Source: Theristus sp. LFF4_11
Taxonomy: Eukaryota; Nematoda; Chromadorea; Monhysterida; Xyalidae
Length of the DNA stretch: 64,000 nt
Direction: 5' to 3'
Assembly (NCBI GenBank): GCA_030248135.1
Contig: JASANC010004507.1
Coordinates: 36,026 to 100,025 of the forward strand
Part shown: one piece after another, positions 36,001 through 50,471 of the stretch
Layout: each line of letters begins with the position of its first letter
Position numbering within the stretch: the first letter of the stretch is position 1
Translations under genes and position numbers: made by a program
Notes under the pieces: model-generated
What the model saw: the letters and a program-made list of their open reading frames with translations, nothing else
Database searches by the model: none
Told to the model about the DNA's origin: nothing

Positions 36001-37205
36001 GCCAGCAGATTCCGTAGTAGGGGTCGCGCAGCATCGTGAAGTCTCTGTAATTTGAATGACAGAAAAAAAACGCTCAGAAATCTTGAGCATCAAACGATTT
36101 TTTACATTACTAACTAAATCCACATTATTCGTTCGCTGTTCGTTCTTTGTCATTTGCACACACATTTGCACACACAAACACTCAAAACGAATTTCCCATC
36201 TTCTAGTCTTTGACTGGTTTCACCGTTGATGTGAGAAGACAAGGAGCGCCTTATTTTTGAAATTTTTGAAGTGAGTTCCACAGCTAGCTGCGTGCAGATT
36301 GAAAACCATCCCAAAAACATCGAAAAAGTGTGAACGCAGGTACGAAACCGAGTTTACCCAAATTCCCAGCCCGTTGCCTACTCGGTTAAATCGCATGGTT
36401 GATCACCGAACGTGCAATTCAGAATGATGTCACTCAACGAGTAACCTCTCGCTTGCATACCATCGTCCGTCCACTGACTGGTCAGGTAGATCATCGTCTG
36501 GTAAGCGTGAGCAATGATTGCTAGATTGTCCGATTGATTCTGCAAGTATGGCAAAAAACGTAAAACTTGATTTATAAATCTTATCAGCTAAAATAAATGA
36601 AGATCTGTCAGTTAAGGACTTGTTCACTAACGTTGAATCGAAACGGGTCGGCTGATGTTACGTAACCGGTTGTGATCGCCTGCTCGAAGTCTTGCATCTG
36701 AAATTGATTGTGTGCAAAAAAGTGCAAACTGCGACGAAGACAAAGCCCAATTTCGTCAAAATTGTAGAACAAATAACTTTCATCAGACGTATCAAGAAAT
36801 TTCTGACCAGCATGTTCATTTCGGGATCCAATTGAACCTGTGACTTCTTGAACGGATTTCGATTGCACAACGTTATCGCAGGAAACGAGCGCGCTTCGAA
36901 TTGAAGCTAAGTTGCGAAAGAAAAGAAACGAATCTCTGAACAAAAAAGCATGAAAGACCAAACAGAACGGAAACAAATTTTCTAAAGTTGATGAAGACAG
37001 AACGCACCGACGTGGACACGATCACGCCGTACTCCAGGAACACCTTGATCATGTTGTACATTTGCAGCGAGAACATGCTGAACGCGCCCGCAAAGATCAA
37101 CGTCCAAATGATTCGCACCGTCCAATTTCGCGACGCGCCAATCTGCGGAATGCCGTGCGCCGACGTCCAGCCGCTGAAGTCGGTCAGCAATCCGAGCACG
37201 CCCAT
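33020..37205 (-). CDS. DEG/ENaC sodium channel subunit (degenerin family)
   Basis: Thirteen minus-strand exons give 505 residues: 37205-37008, 36906-36808, 36697-36632, 36539-36382, 36044-35944, 35718-35558, 35215-35093, 34981-34900, 34786-34693, 34531-34474, 34065-33956, 33386-33305 and 33205-33020. The N-terminus has FSGWTSAHGIPQIG before TM1, then SFPAITLCNRNPFKKS. Cysteine-rich loop motifs follow in order: ILNCTFGDQPC, FGLKLLLKNDQSEF, LPSPYTSHC, EACFRSCYQ, CGCADPRF, DCTCPKPCK and the YWP motif. VYFEQLTYQLYEE leads to the pore region FNFGGQIGLWMGFSVITVVEW, with the GLWMGFS selectivity-filter segment. These are trimeric plasma-membrane cation channels used in mechanosensation, acid or peptide sensing. 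The subtype cannot be read. Exon 34065-33956 is included because it fixes the phase. The intron after 35944 appears to be GC-AG. Confidence 0.92.
33428..33636 (+). mobile_element. TGACGTCA-end MITE, copy 1
   Basis: About 209 bp in an intron of the DEG/ENaC gene. The ends read TTCAAACGTGTCC and GGACACGTTTGAA; the next inverted segment on both sides contains AAATGACGTCAT. A second copy, about 90 per cent similar by eye, lies in the same orientation at 34248-34456. Target duplication is not clear. Confidence 0.78.
34248..34456 (+). mobile_element. TGACGTCA-end MITE, copy 2
   Basis: Direct repeat of the element at 33428-33636, with ends TTAAACGTGTCC and GGACACGTATGAA and internal TGACGTCA. It begins within 20 bases of the donor of exon 34531-34474. 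The two copies bracket the small exon 34065-33956. Confidence 0.78.
35391..35533. mobile_element. Short MITE in the DEG/ENaC gene
   Basis: An intronic segment with inverted ends AAGGTGATCAAA and TTTGATCACCCT, about 140 bp long. The left side abuts TA. It resembles a mariner-type miniature element. Only one copy was found, so support rests on the inverted ends. Confidence 0.5.
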
Positions 37206-37645
37206 TTTTCGCGGTTTTCAGAATTTCAAATCAGTTTTCTTGTTTTGTTTACTTTTGATTACGTATGTGCCCAATTGACGTGCAGAAAGTGATTGCAAAT
37301 TGCGTTGAGAATAAGAATAACCGACTTTTGTCCTGTTTGTTTTGAAATAAACCAGCAACGGATTGCGAGCTTTTTACTCGTTATTCTTTCAGTTACTGAG
37401 AAACTCAGTCAAGCTGCGAACAAAACAATGCCAGGCTTGGTGGCTATCCACATTATCGAAAAAGTGGTTTCGTCGATGCAAATCATCATAAACATTGCCA
37501 AGAAATTTATTCAGGCGGAATAAAGCAGCAGCTTCAAGCATATTGTTCGAAAGAAAATTTCAATAATGATTTTATTTTTTATTTCCGTTTTCTTGACAGC
37601 CTGCTGAGCCGTGAACTTAACATGTTTCAGATATAGCTTAGCTCC

Positions 37646-38553
37646 GGGAGGGGGGAGACAGTTCCGGCCCGCTAATTCCGGCCTGAAGAGTTCCGGCCCG
37701 CTCATTCCGGCCCGAAGAATTCCGGCCCGAAGATTTCCGGCCTGGGATAATTCCGGCCCGAAGAATTCCGGCCCGGAGAATTCCGGCCCGATGAATTTTC
37801 GTCAGCACGAACAATATTAAACCACACGAAGTGATGTTTTGGTAATAAAATATCGATGTTCACATGTCACGGTGTATTTTCAATTATATTCAAAAAATGT
37901 TTGTCTTGTTTGATTTTTTTAGAAAGAGAAACCTTTTTTCCAAAATAATAAATAAAAAGATTAGGTATTTTTCATATCACGAACCAGGATTTGCGAACCA
38001 TAAATTATTAACGGATTTTTATTTGTGCTGTGTTTTTTGTCCTTCTTGGTATTGTTTCTGTATTTTTTAACTTGCGTGATCTTGCTTCCTGGTTTGCATT
38101 TTCATTATTTCAGACGTGACTTTTTCGGTGTCTCAAAAAAATTTCGCTGGGTAGGGTGTCTAGCAAATTTCAAGGGGGAGGCTCTAGTGCAGAATGTATG
38201 TATGTATGTACAAATCATTATGTTCAACTTGCTGGAACAAAAACCTCAGGTCTAATTCTACACGGCTGACAAAGCTTCAAACTAGCTGTATGAATTTATT
38301 TATTCACGACGTGAACATCAATATTTTTCAACCAAAAAATCACTTTGTGTGGTTTGATATTGTTCGTGCTGGCGAAAATTCATCGGGCCGGAATTCTCCG
38401 GGCCGGAATTCTTCGAGCCGGAATTCTTCGGGCCGAATTGTCTGGCCGGAACTCTTCAGGCCGGAATTCTTCGGGCCGGAATTCTTCGGGCCGGAATGAG
38501 CGGGCCGGAATTCTTCGGACCGGAATTTCGCGGGCCGGAATAGTACACGAGCC
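37646..38553. mobile_element. Foldback-like element with AATTCCGGCCCG terminal arrays (9-bp TSD)
   Basis: The left end is an array of about nine units related to AATTCCGGCCCGAAG (37665-37795). The right end is an array of about ten units in inverse orientation (38380-38540). Both arrays pass into a matching inner inverted segment (GAATTTTCGTCAGCACGAAC and its reverse). The AT-rich centre is about 0.55 kb. The whole is flanked by a perfect 9-bp duplication, CTTAGCTCC (37637-37645 and 38554-38562). Arrays of short repeats as inverted termini plus 9-bp duplications are the traits of foldback elements. No transposase is present. Confidence 0.87.
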
Positions 38554-38562
38554 CTTAGCTCC

Positions 38563-39680
38563 ACTTTTGAACTGGCAAAGTAGGCAAACTAAAGTCCTTG
38601 TCTCGACAAGGCCCCGTTATCGCTGAAAGTGGGTACGGTGGCTGATTAAACATAGCAGCTATTTTCAGGGTGAAAAGAGTGCGGCAAAGAAACAAGACGC
38701 TCAGCCGAGAAGGCCGACTGCGTTCGGCTTCATCATTATAAGTGTACGGTGGTGGTGGTCCTGTTCAACACATGAAGAGGCGGAGCTTCTTAGCAATTGT
38801 TTTGAAGTTTGTGGCGTTTTTCGTTGAAAATTTTGCAATAAAAATTTAAGGGGGTGGGGGGCACCCCACTTGAACGGTTCAACATCCGGTGGTGCACCGC
38901 GTCGCAGGCGACCGGGGGTCCCACTTACCCTCACACCCCAAAAAGTTAACCCCGGGCTTTGTCGTACTACTGACCAGCCTCGCTATTTGTGTTGTTCCTG
39001 TTGTTTGTGTCACTCATCGTAAGTAACTGTGTGTGCCGTTGCAATTGGGGATCATGAGACAGCTGTTCATTCACTAAATCATAAAACTGTTGGCCACTGT
39101 CATTGGCTCTATTTTTATCAAATTTACTTTCGTCATTTTTTTCAAATTTAGCTGACAAAAAAAATTACAATCAAACGAAAAAATAGTGAAGTCGCCGAAG
39201 TTTGCACATTATTTTCTGCGGCTTGATTCTGAGTTTTCAAACAAAGGAATATCAGAAAATTGTCTCGTTTGTTCCGACATCGTCAGGAGCAAACTGCGCA
39301 GGTTTTTTATTTTAATTTCCATTTCCACATTTTGGCAATATCTTTACAGCAATCAAAAAAAATTGATGCAATTTCAAATGCTCGTTCGTTTTCCAACAAA
39401 AAACTTATGGGATTTTTTTTGAATCACCAGAGTGTAATGCACATGCTGATCGTGTTTGGTTAAACAATTTTTTCTTTACTTTGCAAAAACAGCCAGCTCA
39501 CCAGAAACATCTTATTACAATGTTGATTTTATGACCAATCGAAAATCATTATAAAATTCCAGTTTGTAAAAGGTTTTCGGTTTCATCAAAACAGGACAAG
39601 CAAACTTATAACAAACGAATATTGTTATGTTCGCAGCTTTTTTTCCCGAACACGTCAAAAATTTCAAAATTTAAAACGGT
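38563..39680. other. Non-coding region between mobile elements
   Basis: It holds short chance frames, a TATG microsatellite at the end of the preceding element region, and a G-rich patch at about 38850-38930 (GGGGTGGGGGGCACCCCAC). No gene could be supported. Confidence 0.4.
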
Positions 39681-39689
39681 TCTGTTTTA

Positions 39690-40733
39690 TTGCAGCCGTA
39701 ATTTCTTTAATGTGCTGAGGTGTTTTGAGCTGAAAATTGGAACACTACTAGAAAACATTTGGAGGTTTTTCTGACAAAATTTTTGTCATGGTATGTTGCC
39801 CCTATCAGTCACTACAGCATAATATCTAGAAAACATGAAAAATCGACAAATGTTGTGAAATGCAGAGGGTTGATTTAGCTGTAACAACGGGACCTCCTGG
39901 TTTAAAATTTGGAACACTGTTAAAACACTGTGGGAGGTTTCTTTGTGATCAAATTTTTTTGGTTTACATGTTTTTACACTGTAATTTTTAAAAATAGCAA
40001 TTTTTGACGAAAAAAAACAGTGTTTATCCATAATCTCACTGTTTATCTTGCTCATAAACGGACTTCCGAACTGATGTATCGTCACGCGGGGTCAAATTGA
40101 TTTTTTTTAGGAACTTTCCGAACCACTGTGGAAAAGTTATTCGCATGTTTGACAGACCAGACTCGCTGCTCTGCCGTCCATTAACCCATGATGGCAGCAA
40201 AGACTGAAAATGGAATTGCATCTTTCACTGCTGAAAACAACCAGGCTATTATGGTGAAATTATCAGAGTGGCAAATTGTGTGAATTGAAAAAAGAAAAAA
40301 AAACAATTTGCCTGTGGAAAGATAAATTCGCCTCTGTTTTGAGCAGAACCGCTCACGCACGCTCAGACTCGAAGTGAAACATCAGGGTGACCAAAGACTG
40401 TTCAAATGCAATTCGGCATTCGGAATTTTCAAGCTACTGTATGTGCGAATTGCTTTTTTCATCTTTTTTGGTGTTGTGAACACTCGGGGTGTCACCAACG
40501 TTCATCAATTGATTTTTGTTACAGCTAAATCAACGGTCTGCGTTTTACAACATTTGTTGATTTTTCATATTTTCCAGATATTTTGCTGTAGTGAGTGACA
40601 GGGGCAACATACCGTGACAAAAATTTGGTCAGAAAAACCTCCAAATGTTTCTAATAGTGTTCCAATTTGAGCTCGAAACACATAAGCCAGTGAGAGCATT
40701 TTAGAATCGGAACCTTTCTTTGGCTCACCCTGC
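39690..40733. mobile_element. Mariner-like element, decayed copy
   Basis: The right end reads GGAACCTTTCTTTGGCTCACCCTG, matching the ends of the elements at 29681 and 54805. The left side contains GAGCTGAAAATTGGAACACT and a ggaggtttttctgac block that recur inverted near 40625-40680. The extreme left terminus is degraded, so that boundary is approximate. Internal blocks resemble parts of the element at 29681-31651. No intact reading frame. Confidence 0.6.
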
Positions 40734-40939
40734 ACTGCGATTTTTTGTATCAAAGAGTAAAACTTTTTTTATGATTTTTCAACTTTTATTGAGTTGATAA
40801 AACAGCTTTTTATTTGTGCTTCCACACTGTTTTATGACGTTGTCGTTAGACAAAGTAGTTTTTTCAACGATTTCACCTGCTCACATTGAATTTGTGTTGT
40901 TCTGCTTATCATGTGACGTACCTAATTGTTTTGGCTATA

Positions 40940-41330
40940 CCGTATTACCCCCAATAAACCCCCATGGGGGATTAATACGTCAGCGACTTTTAGGAGTGGG
41001 GGTTTATTGAAAAATGGCAAAAATACCGTGCATGGCAGGCAAGAAAGTCGCAGAAACTTCTACTCTACATAGAAATTTCCTTTTACAACAGCCTTTTGTA
41101 ATGAAATTACCATTAACTCATCTATTTGGGGCCTTTGGTAGCACAATTTCATCATTTTCACTGCAACCAGCCACTGAATTCGCTGGGTATGTGTTTCAAA
41201 CAGGTTTCCAATACTCCCCCATGGGGGATTATTTGTGGGGGGGATTATTCGGAAACTTGTCGTGGGGTGGGGGTTTATTGGTGGGGGGAGGGGGGATTAA
41301 TGGTGGGGGGGGTTAATGGGGGTAATACGG
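40940..41330. mobile_element. CCGTATTACCCCC-end element, G-rich
   Basis: Inverted ends CCGTATTACCCCCAATAA and TTAATGGGGGTAATACGG are each flanked by TA. Just inside are CCCATGGGGGATTA motifs, which recur near 41219-41232, and the right half has many GGGG runs. About 390 bp, no coding capacity. The TA target suggests a Tc1/mariner or pogo relative. Confidence 0.72.
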
Positions 41331-42960
41331 TATCACGATTTCAAAACAATTTGGTTTTAGAACAAAGATTCAACACCGTTTGACGACTCATCGACAGTGA
41401 CGTACACTTCAAGGAATGTCGAACTCGCGCGCAGTCAGAGACGAAAGGGTTAGCGGTTTAGTGCAGATGTTGCAAATTTGGTTCAATTTGGCCGTCTGCC
41501 GGAGCCGGACACACTTCACACGAAAACAATCCTGATTCCCGAGCAAATGCAAACGTGTTCGATCGTGACGCAGCAGTCCCAGGCACTGTGCCTGCTGTCT
41601 GTTGTTTGCTCGTTGCTAGCGCCCGGCTGAAAACAAGACATATGCGTGAATGAATTATTGATTGGTTTGGCATGTGTATTGACTGTGTTTCGAATGTGCT
41701 CGCCCGTCCCGACTCCGACATATGTTCCTGTCGTTCCTGTAGTTTTGTCATACGTTTTGCATGATCATACGATTGGCCCCAAGTTTTTTTTTGTTTCTGC
41801 ATTGCTTGTGGTGTACACGTGTACGTGTATTTACACACACACACACACACTTTCGCATGCGCTGCTTGCTTCATCATCAAAGAATATTACTCATAGCTTA
41901 TTCGGACTGGATCTGTGCAAACAAAACAGTAAAGAATTTTTGAAAGAACGAAATAGTTAGCAATTATCCAGTTTTATGATAATGAACGGTAAATTTTTCA
42001 GGTCAAATGAACCAACGTCAAAAAAAATTGAAAACAAACTAACCGCGTCACTCCAAGAATGACCAGCACAGCTTCTGGTGCAGTTCATCGTTCACAACCA
42101 CCGAAAGCCGCTCATGTACGTTGCTTTCGAATTGTGTGATTGTCTCTTGTCTTACTGAAAGAAGAACGTTGCTACCCGAAGCTTGCTACTAAAGTTGCCA
42201 CTAAAACGAGCTCACAGAACGTTACCATAACACGTTTTATTCAATTTAATGGTAACTTCAGCCACAAAATCAGTAGCGACGACGTTTTCTCGTTCTCCTG
42301 GATTGTGCCAAAATTTTCTTGGAAAATTCTGAGCACACAAAACCAGACAACGCTTTGAATTTCAACGCTCTAAATCGTGTGTCTCTTTAACACATCCGCC
42401 GACTCACTGACGTTCATTGTAGATTTGCGAACTTTTGCAGTTGGTTGCCCATTTCAATTTTAACTTTACCTATCTTTTTTGTTTTTGTCTTTCAGAGAAT
42501 TTTTTCAAGTTACAATCGAGTTCCAAAATCGAAAATCAATTTTGAGTCAATCTAGCAAAGTAATTTTTAACAAAACGTCGGCCTACGCCCACCCGCACAT
42601 AATACCAACCGAAGATGACACTCTGGTATAATGCTAAAAACGCTATTTTTAGAGGCTAGACATAAAAAACATTGCCAACGACAGAAAAAAATTTCATTTA
42701 CAGTCTTCCGGTGCACACAGGTACATTTTTTCAGCGGAAGATGTCAACTGACTGGCTAATATTATCAAACAGTTTTGAAGTTTTGGTAACGGCGGCTACA
42801 AAAATTTGGAGCCTGTATTTGTTGAAAACATTTCCTCTAATATTGCAAGTGCCAATCATCACATGCCAAGTTTGTTTCGAAACTTTCCGTGTGAACGTGC
42901 GAACATCCTAAGTTTTAAACGTATTTTCAGATATATCTAAGATAAGTACAATTTTGATCG
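41331..42960. other. Mostly non-coding region with one candidate exon
   Basis: On the minus strand, 41630-41458 follows a good acceptor (cttgttttcag) and has an open frame to a stop, encoding a stretch with FARESGLFSCEVCPAPADGQ. It could be a terminal exon, but no upstream exon joins it convincingly and I do not recognise it. A CA microsatellite lies at about 41835-41850. Nothing else was supported. Confidence 0.25.
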
Positions 42961-42969
42961 CCAGCCTGC

Positions 42970-43004
42970 CCCCCCCCTCAAGCCCCCCTAGAACAACTAT
43001 GTAA
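42970..43004. repeat. Terminal fragment of a CATAGTTGTTC-end element
   Basis: A C-run followed by CCCCCCTAGAACAACTATG matches the right end of the element at 22334-23081. The rest of the element is missing, so this is a truncated remnant. Confidence 0.65.
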
Positions 43005-43120
43005 TACACTAAAATAGGACGGTTGGCCTAAATAAGTCGCAAAATATATAGGGCGTTAATTAAAGTTAACTTCACGCTCTTTAATAGCTTCTTCTTCTTT
43101 GACCGTTTTGCTTGGTACCA

Positions 43121-43684
43121 TTGCGGCCTGCGGCCCGAAGAGTTACGCCCCGTTCGATTCCGGACCGAATATTTCTGGTCGGGACGATTCCCGCCCGAAT
43201 ATTTCCGGTCCGGACGATTCCGGCCCCGCGAATTTTCCCAAGAACGACCAATAAACTGCTGGGAGTTGAGATGATGATTTTTTCGCTTTCCTCCACTCCA
43301 CTTCACCACATTCCCATTCCACCCACAATCAACTAACACAATCGCAGATATAAAATGACTGGAAAAATGAAAAAAAACTTCAGCCAAATCTAATTCCAAA
43401 ACTAAGCAAAGTTGTTGTAGGTCTCCTAAACCAAGCTTTTTATATAAACATAAAGGCTCTTCGAAAGCGTTTGTTTTTGAAAAACTGTTTTGCCGTGATT
43501 TGTTTGATTGTGATCATTTTGGATTCGTCGAACATCACGAAATAGGGAAGGTTTACTATTTGCTCGTGAAACATTCGCCGGGCCGGCGGAATCGTCCGAG
43601 CCCGAATTCTCCGGGCCGCAATCGAACGGGCCGCAATGAGCGGGTTGCAACTCTTCAGGTCGCAATTAGAGAGCCGCAATTGAA
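43121..43684. mobile_element. Diverged foldback-like element with GGCCCGAA arrays
   Basis: Left array units such as TTCCGGTCCGGACGATTCCGG (43125-43235) and right array units such as CCGGGCCGGCGGAATCG (43575-43680) are inverted relative to each other. They frame a 330-bp AT-rich centre. It resembles the element at 37646-38553 but its units have diverged, and I could not find a clean target duplication. It abuts the next foldback-like element. Confidence 0.65.
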
Positions 43685-43737
43685 CATACGTCTGCGTGAA
43701 TTGGTGCAAGTGGGCTGAGTTTTGTCTAATAAGATTC

Positions 43738-44700
43738 GGCATGCGGTCGATCCGGTACCGGTCGATCCGGTACCTGGCAATTTTCTGGGGCGGTCGATCC
43801 GGTACCAGGTCGATCCGGTACAGGTCGATCCGGTACTCGGTCGATCCGGTACCAATTGAAATTTTCAACTGTTTTAGCATTCAATTCAATTTGTTTCTGA
43901 TTTGTTTTCCATTTTTCTTCGTTTCTCTCATTTTATCTGATGTCTGAAACATTTTACCGCAGGTTTTTTCGCGGGAAATATGAAAATAAAAACAACAGAC
44001 ATTTTTGCTTTGCCTACATTACTAAACCAAAGCCAAGTTTACAGTCTGTTTTGTTGTTTAGTTCGGTTTCAATGAAGTCGTTGTAGGTTCCTAATCCTAA
44101 GCCCAATCCTAATCCTAATGAAGTCGTTGTAGGTTCCTAATCCTAAACCTAATCCTAATCCTAAGTGAAGCCTTTTTAACAAAGTGAAAGTGCCTTGATT
44201 GACAGCTTTGTTGAAGGGGTGAAACATTGGGATCAGGGATCAGCTCCAGCTCCGGTCCGGTTTAGCTTTGTAGTTTTACGGACATTTTTTCCTCAACTCC
44301 AAAAGAGAACCGAATCAGTCTTCATATTTTTATTTTGTTCTCCTTTTCTTGCTGAGCTGATAATTTTGCAAATTTTCACCGTCTTGGAGCTTTATTCTTC
44401 TGGAAAATAGTTCAGAAAATAAAAAAAACATATGGTACAATTGTTTTGCTTTTTTCAGAATCAGATTACGATTCCCAAAACCAACCAAGTGTCGCAAGTC
44501 GTCGTCGTCTCATATCGTATGTATCATCAACAATCGTATCAACAATCAACCAAAGAAAAATCGAAAACATAACGAATTGAACGCTAAAAACCCGTAAAAC
44601 AGCTGAAAATTTCAATTGGTACCGGATCGACCGAGTACCGGATCGACCTGGTACCGGATCGACCGTACCGGATCGACCGGTACCGGATCGACCTGCAGCC
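43738..44700 (+). mobile_element. Foldback-like element with GGTCGATCCGGTACC arrays, copy 1, with nested insertion
   Basis: The left array has about six units of GGTCGATCCGGTACC and its variants (43744-43855). The right array is the same unit inverted (44621-44693). Each passes into the inner inverted segment ACCAATTGAAATTTTCA. The outermost bases are GGCATGC and GCAGCC. The flanking repeat is TAAGATTC, extending to 9 bp (TAAGATTCG) if the first base is assigned to the target. A 274-bp element is nested at 44007-44280. The second copy, inverted, is at 61031-61812. Confidence 0.85.
44007..44280 (+). mobile_element. 270-bp element with 9-bp TSD (Mutator-like), copy 2
   Basis: Begins GCTTTGCCTACATTACT and ends TTTGTAGTTTTACG, flanked by GACATTTTT on both sides (43998-44006 and 44281-44289). 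It is the reverse complement of the element at 22460-22728. The other copy of its host element keeps a single GACATTTTT at this point (reverse strand near 61499-61515), which confirms the insertion. Confidence 0.9.
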
Positions 44701-44832
44701 TAAGATTCGGATTTCATATTCTCTCATTCCCATTCCGTGACTTATGAAGCTTCACTCACGATCACGAAATAAGACAGCGCGCACGCAGTTTGCCTTGCCT
44801 TTAAATTTTTTTTATCATTTTGGGAATGTTGG

Positions 44833-45296
44833 CGTAGTTGTTCTAGGCCCCCCCCCCAAAAATTTTGGAATCTATCTCTCTCTAGTCTCTACTCTATCAG
44901 AGAAGATTTTTCGGCTCAGCTATTATCTATCTAAAAAAAATTTTCAGCCAGCTATCTATCAGAAGATTTTTGTCCTCGAAGACATAAAATGAGGCAATTT
45001 TTTACCAAAATTGACCATTTTGCTTGAAATTCTTGAAAATTTCGCTAATTTTAATCAAAATACGCGTTTATACTTGTTTTTTTAGCTTATTTTAAGCATT
45101 GTTTAGCTGTTTTTACCGCTTTTTAGCGTTTTAGCTATCCATCTATCTGAATTCAAAATTTTGACCGCCCCCCCCAAAGTCACATGCCCCCCCGCGCCCC
45201 CCAAAATTTTGCAGCTACAGCTATCTATCCATCTGGAAAATTTGCTCCAGCTATCTATGTCGCCCCCCCCCAACCCCCAGCTCTGGAACAACTATG
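44833..45296 (+). mobile_element. CATAGTTGTTC-end element (8-bp TSD), copy 3
   Basis: Ends CGTAGTTGTTCTAG and CTGGAACAACTATG, flanked by AATGTTGG (44825-44832 and 45297-45304). This is an uninterrupted 464-bp copy, so it shows the native length of the family. It has C-runs, CTATCTAT tracts and TTTTTGTCCTCGAAGACA. Confidence 0.88.
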
Positions 45297-45304
45297 AATG
45301 TTGG

Positions 45305-46172
45305 TATGGGAAAAACGGTGGTCTCTCTCTCTCGTTCGTTTTGCGGTTCTGCCCTTTTCGGTTTCCGTTTCTGTTTTTTCATTGTCAGCTTCATTCGATT
45401 CAACTCAGCCAGCAGTTGCCGTGTTTTTTGTTTTTCCAGTTGAAAGCGTGCTGCTGCTTTACTGCTCTGATTAAAACCATTAAGCGTCGCAGTGATATGA
45501 ACGGGGACGCAAAAACGGACGAGCGGGTTGGTCTGGTGGTGCTCCAGTCTGGCCGTCGCAGCTTCATTCATGTTCTTTTTTGTTTTGCAAGCTGCAGTTC
45601 ATCGTGTTCGTGGTAAAAAGTACAATGTCATGTTTGAGATGCAGAAAGAATCAAGCCCCAGCACGTACGCCACGCCACCACAGATTCGTTCGAGCAAGAA
45701 GACAAGAAAATAAAAGAGAAAAAGTCTACCGATTACTCACCCAAAAACGCGCAAAAAAATGCCAAAGCCAAACCTCTAATTTCTGTCGTTTTTTGGGTTT
45801 CCAAGATTCGAAACTTCCAATTTTTGATTCGAATTCAAAAGATTGTTGTACTTTGTGCCATGAGCACGACGAATCGCCGATTCTGAATTTGTCTCTGATT
45901 CTATGTTGCTGCTTACAAGGTGTGATGTGAGGGCGTGGTCGTGTTGTGCACTGCGTGCTGTTTGTTGTTCTTGATGGAGATCACCACAGTGTCGCAGGCA
46001 GCGAGTTCATTGAATGAAAATATTTGGTGTTAAATCAGCTAAATTGGTTTCGTTGAAAAGTTTCGAACCATTCGAGCTTGTCACCACTCATCAGTAAGCA
46101 TTCTTTTGCTGTTGTCGTTTTAAACATGTTTTGTTCTGCTTCCAGTACAACAGCCACTTATTTTTCGAGGAG
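45305..46172. other. Presumed 5' region of the NAMPT gene
   Basis: This holds short open frames (for example 45640-45711) and an acceptor (gcttccag) at 46145 just before the NAMPT start exon. An upstream non-coding or short coding exon is therefore likely, but I could not identify it. No other gene is supported. Confidence 0.4.

Positions 46173-50471
<4,299 letters not shown>

Noticed and set aside
37646..38553. CRISPR-like array because of regularly spaced short repeats
   Set aside because: Units vary in length, have almost no spacers, are inverted between the two ends and lie in a eukaryotic genome; the 9-bp duplication marks a transposable element.
41458..41880. 140-codon minus-strand frame as a full gene
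   Set aside because: The upstream half reads through a CA microsatellite and low-complexity sequence; only the part after the acceptor at 41630 is exon-like.
43655..43855. Open frames with repeated Arg-Ile-Asp-Arg motifs
   Set aside because: They are the translation of the GGTCGATCCGGTACC array and occur in any frame of it.
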